A stretch of DNA of 64,000 bases, taken from assembly GCF_000745855.1 (NCBI RefSeq), contig NZ_JQKD01000003.1, positions 265,047 through 329,046 of the forward strand, given 5' to 3'. This DNA is from Xenophilus azovorans DSM 13620. GTDB taxonomy: Bacteria; Pseudomonadota; Gammaproteobacteria; Burkholderiales; Burkholderiaceae_C. How positions within the stretch are numbered: position 1 is the stretch's first letter; each line of letters opens with the position of its first letter. The translations under genes were made by a program, and so were the position numbers. The notes beneath the pieces were generated by a model. That model did not search any database. It saw only the letters and a list, made by a program, of their open reading frames with translations, and was not told the origin of the DNA. This document shows positions 58,342 to 64,000 of the stretch, piece after piece.

Positions 58342-59985
58342 ATGGAAACCTTCCGCTTCGCCGAGCCCTACGAGCTCCCGAGCTGGCCCTTCACGCCGCC
58401 GCCCGAACTCGGCGGCACGGCCGCGCGCCATCCCATCGTGATCGTCGGCGGCGGCCTCTCCGGCCTGACGCTGGCCTGCGACCTCGCCGTGCGCGGCATC
58501 CGCAGCGTGCTGCTGGACGAGGACGACACCATCGGCGTGCGCGGCGCTTCCTCGCGCGGCATCTGCTACGCGCAGAAGAGCCTGGAGATCTTCGCGCGCC
58601 TGGGCATCTACGAACGCATCGCCGCCAAGGGCATCACCTGGTCGTTCGGCCGGACCTTCTCGGGCGACGAGGAGGTCTACAGCTTCAACCTCCGGACGGA
58701 CAGCGTCTCCGTCCAGCCGCCCTTCATCAACCTGCAGCAGTTCTACATCGAGTGGTTCCTGGTCGAGCGCATCCTCGAACTGGGCCTGACCGAGCTGCGC
58801 TGGAAGAACCGCCTCACCCGCATCGAGCCGGGCGAGGACGGCGTGACGCTGGAGGTGGACACGCCCGCCGGCGCCTACGCACTGCACGCCGACTACGTCA
58901 TCGACGCCACGGGCGCCAACAGCCCCATCCGCACGCAGCTCGCGCTGCCCGCCCGTGCCTCGCGCAGCACCGACCGCTGGTGCATCAGCGACGTGCGCTT
59001 CACGAAACCGCTGCCCATCGAGCGCTGGACCTGGGTGGACGCGCCCTTCAACGAAGGCCGGGGCGTCTGGCAGCACCTGATGGGCGACGGCGTGTGGCGC
59101 ATGGACTACCAGATGCCCGAGGACTGCGACACGGACGAGATCAGCCAGCCCGAGGTGGCCGGCGCCCGGCTGCGCGAACAGCTCGGGCCGGACGTCGAGT
59201 TCGAGTTCGTCTGGATCGGCCCCTACGGCTACCGCGACCACCTGCTGGAGCGCTTCCGCCACGGCCGCCTCTTCTTCATCGGCGATGCGGCGCACGTGGT
59301 CAGCCCCTTCGGCGCGCGCGGCGGCAACACCGGCATCCAGGATGCCGCCAACCTGGCCTGGAAACTCGCGCTGGTGCTCGGAGGGCATGCGGATGCGTCG
59401 CTGCTGGACAGCTACGACGCCGAGCGCCGGCCGGCGGCCGAGAAGAACCTGGAAGTGACGAGCCGCTCTGCGCGCTTCCTCGCGCCGCGTTCGCCGGCGG
59501 AGCACACGCTGCGCCGCGCGGTGGTCGCGCTGGCCCGGCACCACGCCTTCGCCCGCGGCCTGGTGAACACGGGCCGCATGTCGGTTGCCAACGACTACCC
59601 GCCCGCGCCGCACCTGCCCGAAGGCAGCCGCACGGTGCAGAACGTGGCGCTGCGCGCCGCCGACGGCGCGGACACCACGCTCATGCAGCTGCTGGGCCAG
59701 GGCACCCGCGGCCTGGCGCTGTGGCACGCGCCCGGCGCCGGGGCCGCGCAGGCGATGTCGGCCGCGCTGGCCGGCCTGCCGGTGCACCTCGTCGCGCTGG
59801 GCGGCACCAGCGCCCTGCCCACCTTCGAAGCCGGCGAGGCCGAACTGGCCCACCTCGGCCTCGCGGCGCCCGACAGCCTGCTGCTGGTGCGGCCCGACGG
59901 CTACCGCGCCGCGCTGCTGCCGGCGCCCGACCCCGACACCACGGCCGAGGCCGTGCGCACCGCCTTCGCGCTGAACCGAGCCTGA
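58342..59985 (+). CDS. FAD-dependent aromatic hydroxylase, MhaA-like (copy 2)
   Basis: A 547-residue flavoprotein. GGGLSG at 36-41 is the dinucleotide motif; the second FAD motif GDAAHVVSPFGARGGNTG has Asp315. A thioredoxin-like C-terminus follows. It pairs with the 63-residue DUF2783 protein 2 bases downstream, as mhaA pairs with mhaB at 17-19 kb. The substrate is probably a hydroxylated aromatic acid. Confidence 0.86.
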   Translation: METFRFAEPYELPSWPFTPPPELGGTAARHPIVIVGGGLSGLTLACDLAVRGIRSVLLDEDDTIGVRGASSRGICYAQKSLEIFARLGIYERIAAKGITWSFGRTFSGDEEVYSFNLRTDSVSVQPPFINLQQFYIEWFLVERILELGLTELRWKNRLTRIEPGEDGVTLEVDTPAGAYALHADYVIDATGANSPIRTQLALPARASRSTDRWCISDVRFTKPLPIERWTWVDAPFNEGRGVWQHLMGDGVWRMDYQMPEDCDTDEISQPEVAGARLREQLGPDVEFEFVWIGPYGYRDHLLERFRHGRLFFIGDAAHVVSPFGARGGNTGIQDAANLAWKLALVLGGHADASLLDSYDAERRPAAEKNLEVTSRSARFLAPRSPAEHTLRRAVVALARHHAFARGLVNTGRMSVANDYPPAPHLPEGSRTVQNVALRAADGADTTLMQLLGQGTRGLALWHAPGAGAAQAMSAALAGLPVHLVALGGTSALPTFEAGEAELAHLGLAAPDSLLLVRPDGYRAALLPAPDPDTTAEAVRTAFALNRA

Positions 59986-59987
59986 GC

Positions 59988-60179
59988 ATGCCGCTGATCA
60001 CCGAGCCCCACATCCCCGACCCCGACGGCTTCTATGCCGCCTGGCTGCAGGCCCACGAGGGCCTGAGCGAAGCGCAGAGCGCCGACCTCAACGCCCGCCT
60101 GGTGCTGCTGCTGGCCAACCAATGCGCAGACCAGCAGGTGCTGCTGGCCTGCATCGACGCCGCCCGCGAGGCGGCCTGA
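59988..60179 (+). CDS. DUF2783/MhaB-like small coupling protein (copy 2)
   Basis: A 63-residue protein with PDPDGFYAAWLQAHEGLSEA and [14 protein letters not shown], clearly the same family as the 67-residue MhaB at 17199. Probably couples the flavoprotein upstream. It is followed 17 bases later by an MBL gene, repeating the gene content of the homogentisate operon. Confidence 0.8.
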   Translation: MPLITEPHIPDPDGFYAAWLQAHEGLSEAQSADLNARLVLLLANQCADQQVLLACIDAAREAA

Positions 60180-60196
60180 ACCCGGCCCCGCCCACG

Positions 60197-61159
60197 ATGA
60201 ACACCTCCGTCTCCTTCGCCTCCGCCTCCGACACCCGCGAGCAGAAGCCCCAGGTGCGCGAACTCGCGCCCAACGTCTACGGCTACATCAGCGACTTCGA
60301 TCCCAACTGCGGCTTCGTGGTCGGCGACGAGCATGTCGTGCTGATCGACACGCGTCCCACGCCGCGCATGGCGCGCGACTTCCTGGCGGCCATCCGCACG
60401 GTGACCGACAAGCCGGTCAGGTTCATCGTGCTCACGCACTACCACGCGGTGCGCGTGATGGGCGCCAGCGCCTTTCCGCAGGTGCAGGCCATCGTCGCCA
60501 GCAACGGCACGCTGGACTGGATCCGCACGCGCGGCCAGGCCGACTTCGATTCGGAAGTGGGCCGCTTCCCGCGCCTGTTCGCGGGCGTGGAAGAGATCCC
60601 CGGCCTGACGATGCCGACCATGAGCTTCGAGCGCGAGATGAGCCTGTGGCTGGACGGCGGCCGCGAACTGCGGCTGCTGGCCCTGGGCCGCGGCCATTCG
60701 GGCGGCGACACGGTGGCCTGGCTGCCGGACTGCGGCGTGTGCTTCTCGGGCGACGTGGTCGAGAACCACTGCGGCGTGTACGCCGGCGACGCCTACATCC
60801 GCGACTGGGCCGGCACGCTCGATGCGGTCAAGGCGCTGCGCCCGCGCGTGCTGGTGCCCGGCCGCGGCGCCGTGCTGCAGGGCGAGGCCGCCTGCGGCGA
60901 GGCCATCGACCTGACGAAGGACTTCCTCGCCACCCTGCTGGGCGCGGTGCGCGCCGGCATCGACGCGGGCGACACGCTCAAGGGCTGCTTCGCGCGCGCC
61001 GAGGCGGCCATGACGCCGCGCTTCGGCGACTGGCCGGTGTTCCAGCACGTGCTGCCCTTCGATGTCTCGCGCGCCTACGACGAGCTGACCGGCACCGAGC
61101 ACCCCGTGATCTGGACCGCCGAGCGCGACCGCGCGCTCTGGCAGGTGCTGCGCGGCTGA
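60197..61159 (+). CDS. MBL-fold protein with altered metal motif, copy 2
   Basis: A 320-residue paralog of the protein at 19107. The motif is again LTHYHAVRVMGAS with His81, His83, Val85 and Arg86, so the second-site Asp and His are replaced in both. RGHSGGDT and FSGDVVENH follow, and a WPVFQHVLPFDV His near the end. The shared substitution shows this is a family trait, not a mutation. Likely an enzyme on a pathway intermediate. Confidence 0.82.
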   Translation: MNTSVSFASASDTREQKPQVRELAPNVYGYISDFDPNCGFVVGDEHVVLIDTRPTPRMARDFLAAIRTVTDKPVRFIVLTHYHAVRVMGASAFPQVQAIVASNGTLDWIRTRGQADFDSEVGRFPRLFAGVEEIPGLTMPTMSFEREMSLWLDGGRELRLLALGRGHSGGDTVAWLPDCGVCFSGDVVENHCGVYAGDAYIRDWAGTLDAVKALRPRVLVPGRGAVLQGEAACGEAIDLTKDFLATLLGAVRAGIDAGDTLKGCFARAEAAMTPRFGDWPVFQHVLPFDVSRAYDELTGTEHPVIWTAERDRALWQVLRG

Positions 61160-61201
61160 ACCTTCCTTCCCTTTCCCATCCCACTCCAAGGAGACAACCC
61201 G

Positions 61202-62170
61202 ATGAAGCAACTCGTGCGCGCCCTCGGCGCCGCCGCCCTGGCCCTGGCAGCCGGCGCCGCCCTGGCACAGGCCTATCCCAGCCAGCCGCTGAAGTGGATC
61301 GTGCCCTACGTGGCCGGCGGAGGCACCGACAACCTGGCGCGCAACCTGGCCGAAGCGATGCAGGCCGACTTCGGCCAGCCGATCATCATCGACAACCGCC
61401 CCGGCGCCTCCACCAACATCGGCGTGGCGGCGATGATGGCCGCCAAGCCGGACGGCTACACCATCATGCAGGCGGAGAACGCCGCACTGCTCTTCAACGA
61501 GCACATGTTCGGCAAGCTGCCGTACAACCCGGCCAGCGACTTCACCTACATCGGCACCATCGGCCGCTTCCCGGTGGCGCTGGTGGTGCACCCGGATTTC
61601 CCTGCGAAGACGCTCGCGGAGTTCACCGCCTACGCGAAGGCCAACGGCGACAAGCTGAGCTACGCCTCGCCGGGCAACGGCTCGCCGCACCACATGGCGA
61701 TGGAGCTGTTCAAGCAGCAGGCCGGGCTGAACATCACGCACGTGCCCTACAAGGGCGCCGCGCCGGCCATGACCGACGTGATGGGCGGCCAGGTGCCGAT
61801 CATGATGCTGGACCTGGCCTCGGGCCTGCCCATCATCAAGTCCGGCAAGGTCCGCGCGCTGGCCATCGCGCTGCCGCAGCGCGCCAGCGCCCTGCCCGAG
61901 TTGCCGACCTTCGCCGAACTCGGCCTCAAGGGCGTGAACGCCTACGCCTTCCACGGCCTCATCGGCCCGAAGGGCATGCCCAAGGAAGCCGTGGCGCGTC
62001 TCAATGCCGGGCTGCACAAGGCGATGCAGTCTCCCAAGGTCGTCAGGCTCTTCGCCGATTTCGGCTTCGAGCCGATGCCGGGCACGCCCGAGGACTTCCA
62101 CCGGACGGCGCGCGCCGAGAGCGAGCGCTGGGGCAAGGTGATCGCGGCCGCGGGCGTGAAGCTGGACTGA
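61202..62170 (+). CDS. Bug-family (TctC-type) solute-binding protein, copy 2
   Basis: A 322-residue exported binding protein. A signal peptide (ALGAAALALAAGAALAQ) precedes AYPSQPLKWIVPYVAGGGTD, the family signature. An AAGGAGACAACCCG ribosome site precedes the ATG. In this operon it probably captures the aromatic acid to be degraded, though Bug ligands cannot be read from sequence. Its stop overlaps the next ATG. Confidence 0.9.
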   Translation: MKQLVRALGAAALALAAGAALAQAYPSQPLKWIVPYVAGGGTDNLARNLAEAMQADFGQPIIIDNRPGASTNIGVAAMMAAKPDGYTIMQAENAALLFNEHMFGKLPYNPASDFTYIGTIGRFPVALVVHPDFPAKTLAEFTAYAKANGDKLSYASPGNGSPHHMAMELFKQQAGLNITHVPYKGAAPAMTDVMGGQVPIMMLDLASGLPIIKSGKVRALAIALPQRASALPELPTFAELGLKGVNAYAFHGLIGPKGMPKEAVARLNAGLHKAMQSPKVVRLFADFGFEPMPGTPEDFHRTARAESERWGKVIAAAGVKLD

Positions 62171-63882
62171 TGCCCAGCCCTGCCGCAGCGGAGACAACCG
62201 TGCCCGACGCCATGCCGACGGATCTGCCGCCGCCCGTGGGGGCTTTCCACTACACGCGCTTCGCGCCGCGTCTACCTGCACTGCACGGCGGCACGGAGCC
62301 GCAGCGCCACGCGGTGGCGATCGCCGGCGGCGGCCCGGTGGGCATGGCGCTGGCACTGGGCCTGGCCAACCACGGCGTGCCCAGCGTGATCCTGGAAGCG
62401 GACGACACGGTGTGCGTGGGCAGCCGCGCGGCGTGCATTTCGCGCCGCAGCCTGGAGATCGTGGAGCGCCTGGGTGCACTGCCCGCCTTCCTCGCCAAGG
62501 GCCTGCCCTGGCATTCGGGCACGAGCTTCTACAAGACGACGCCTGTCTTCCGTTTCGAGATGCCGACCTTCGCGCAGCAGAAGCTGCCGCCGATGATCAA
62601 CCTGGAGCAGTACTACATCGAGCAGTACCTGCTGGACGAGATCGAACGGCGCAACACGGCGCAGCCGGGCCTGATCGACATCCGCTGGGGCACCGAGCTG
62701 AGCGGCTTCTCGCAGGACGAAGGCGGCGTGACCCTGCAGGCGCGCAACGCGCTGGGCACCTACACCCTGCACGCCGGCTGGCTGGCCGCCTGCGACGGCG
62801 GCCAGAGCTTCGTGCGCAAGGCACTCGGCCTGGCCCTGGAGGGCGCCGCCTACGAGGGCCGCTACGTGATCATCGACATCGAGCTGCCCAGCCGCCACCG
62901 CACCGAGCGCCGCGCCTGGTTCGACCCGCCCTGGAACCCCGGCTCCACCGTGCTGATGCACCCCCAGCCGGACGACATCTGGCGCATCGACTACCAGCTT
63001 CGCCCCGGCCAGAGCACCGAGCAGGCGCTCACCCCCGAGGCGGTGCGCGAATTCGTGCAGCGCCACCTGGACGCCATCGGCGAGGGCCACCTGCCCTGGA
63101 AGCCGGTGTGGACCTCGGTGTACCGCGCCGGCGCGATGACCCTGGCCGACTACCGGCACGGGCGCATCCTGTTCGCCGGCAACGCGGCGCACGCCATGCC
63201 GATCTTCGGCGTGCGCGGGCTGAACTCCGGCTTCGACGACGCGGACAACCTGGCCTGGAAGCTGGCGGCGGTGGCCAAGGGCGAGTCCGATGCCGCGCTG
63301 CTGGACAGCTACTCGGCCGAGCGCATCGCCGCCTTCCACGTCAACGCCGAGAACGCGATGCGCAGCACGGAGTTCATGTCGCCGCCCTCGCGCGGCTTCG
63401 ACCTGCTGCGCGAGGCGGCGCTGTCGCTGGCCGAGAGGCACCGCGGCATCGCGCAGCTGGTCAATCCGCGGCAGACGCAGGCGGTGTGCTACGAGGACTC
63501 GGCGCTGTCCAGCCCCGGCGACGATCTGTCCGCTGGCCCGGTGCCCGGCGAGGTGATGGCCGACCAGCCGCTGCGGCGCGGCCACCTGACGGACTGGATC
63601 GGCCCGTGCTTCACGCTGCTGGCGCTGGGCGAGGCACGCCTGCCCGGAGCGGGCCTGCCGCCGGTGCTGCGGGTGGTGCGCATCGGCGGCGATGAAGGCG
63701 CGGACGCGCGGGCCGATGCCGAGGTGTTGCGCGCCTTGGGCGCCGAGCCGGGCGGTGCCGTCTACCTGCTGCGCCCGGATGGCCATGTGGCCGCGCGCTG
63801 GCGCGCCCCTTCGGCGGCGCAGATCGCTGCCGCGCTGCAGCGCGCCTCGGTGCACACCGTCAAAGTCAAGGAGACCGCATGA
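62170..63882 (+). CDS. FAD-dependent aromatic hydroxylase, MhaA-like (copy 3)
   Basis: A 570-residue flavoprotein. GGGPVG at 53-58 is the dinucleotide motif. The second FAD motif reads FAGNAAHAMPIFGVRG: Asn338 stands where Asp is expected, while the rest is typical. A DUF2783-type gene follows with an overlapping ATG. The Asp change may alter flavin binding or be tolerated. Confidence 0.84.
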   Translation: MPSPAAAETTVPDAMPTDLPPPVGAFHYTRFAPRLPALHGGTEPQRHAVAIAGGGPVGMALALGLANHGVPSVILEADDTVCVGSRAACISRRSLEIVERLGALPAFLAKGLPWHSGTSFYKTTPVFRFEMPTFAQQKLPPMINLEQYYIEQYLLDEIERRNTAQPGLIDIRWGTELSGFSQDEGGVTLQARNALGTYTLHAGWLAACDGGQSFVRKALGLALEGAAYEGRYVIIDIELPSRHRTERRAWFDPPWNPGSTVLMHPQPDDIWRIDYQLRPGQSTEQALTPEAVREFVQRHLDAIGEGHLPWKPVWTSVYRAGAMTLADYRHGRILFAGNAAHAMPIFGVRGLNSGFDDADNLAWKLAAVAKGESDAALLDSYSAERIAAFHVNAENAMRSTEFMSPPSRGFDLLREAALSLAERHRGIAQLVNPRQTQAVCYEDSALSSPGDDLSAGPVPGEVMADQPLRRGHLTDWIGPCFTLLALGEARLPGAGLPPVLRVVRIGGDEGADARADAEVLRALGAEPGGAVYLLRPDGHVAARWRAPSAAQIAAALQRASVHTVKVKETA

Positions 63883-64000
63883 CCGCCGCCCTCGCCCCCG
63901 AGGCCCGCGACCGCCTGTACGCCGAGTGCGCCCGCGCCGTCAGCGAGGCCGGCGCCGAGCGCGAGTCGCTCTTGCTGGCCCGCCTGGCGCTGCTGCTGTT
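63879..64000 (+). CDS. DUF2783/MhaB-like protein, copy 3, cut by the right edge
   Basis: Forty codons are visible, reading MTAALAPEARDRLYAECARA and ending LLLARLALLL at the edge. The second half resembles the [10 protein letters not shown] part of copies 1 and 2. The ATG overlaps the stop of the MhaA-like gene by ATGA. The call rests on this similarity and position. Confidence 0.65.
   Translation, partial: MTAALAPEARDRLYAECARAVSEAGAERESLLLARLALLL

Overview
The window is about 64 kb of very GC-rich bacterial chromosome, densely packed with genes. It most resembles a betaproteobacterium of the order Burkholderiales, probably Comamonadaceae (Variovorax/Xenophilus-like). The grounds are two Bug (TctC-type) binding proteins, the tsaB-rimI-uracil glycosylase cluster, the pgk-pyk-fba-purC neighbourhood and several families of GC-rich palindromic intergenic repeats. 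The family placement is inference. I see no rRNA, tRNA, CRISPR array, transposase or phage gene, and no gene-free stretch longer than 300 bases.

Layout. 0-4.7 kb: the start of a gene leaving the left edge, an AraC-type regulator divergent from an alpha/beta hydrolase, and a small polyhydroxyalkanoate (PHA) operon (PhaE/phasin-like protein, short PhaC synthase, acetyltransferase). 4.8-9.7 kb: C4-dicarboxylate uptake dctA-dctB-dctD, with a sigma-54 promoter before dctA. 9.8-14.3 kb: LysR regulator divergent from a Bug protein and an M20 amidohydrolase, then an L,D-transpeptidase and a proline-rich exported protein. 14.4-21.0 kb: a homogentisate operon (fahA, hmgA, an MhaAB-like hydroxylase and an atypical metallo-beta-lactamase-fold protein) read divergently from an IclR regulator. 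21.0-28.6 kb: LysE exporter, two GFA-type proteins, pyrF and a 1667-residue autotransporter. 28.7-35.7 kb: uracil glycosylase-like protein, rimI, tsaB, EamA transporter, dacB, lipoprotein lipase and a small hypothetical. 35.8-38.5 kb: purE-purK-sua5. 38.6-50.3 kb: a block lying between purE and purC, with a thioredoxin-family co-chaperone, a META lipoprotein, a patatin, a giant DyP peroxidase-P450 fusion, and three regulators facing it. 50.4-55.5 kb: purC, class I fba, pyk, a small monooxygenase-fold protein and pgk. 55.6-64 kb: LysR regulator divergent from an aromatic-catabolism operon with two more MhaA-type flavoproteins, two more MhaB/DUF2783 partners, a second atypical MBL protein and a second Bug protein.

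The most striking system is the patatin plus 1152-residue protein at 40.2-45.7 kb. The second protein carries a complete DyP peroxidase triad and a C-terminal cytochrome P450 region with a Cys heme ligand. By analogy with fungal and coral oxylipin enzymes, the patatin could release fatty acids that the two heme domains oxidise in turn. This is a hypothesis. Next to it are a protein with a degenerate cyclase-like domain fused to an ATPase/TPR region, a Crp-type regulator with an intact-looking cyclic-nucleotide pocket, and a LuxR-type regulator.

Two further themes stand out. One is the repeated flavoprotein + DUF2783 (+ HYHAVRV-type MBL) module, present three times for the pair and twice with the MBL. 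The other is the way palindromic repeats have shaped genes here: an in-frame insertion in rimI, an element supplying the first codons of tsaB and the stop codon of the neighbouring transporter, and three repeats that each begin right after a stop codon in the direction of transcription.
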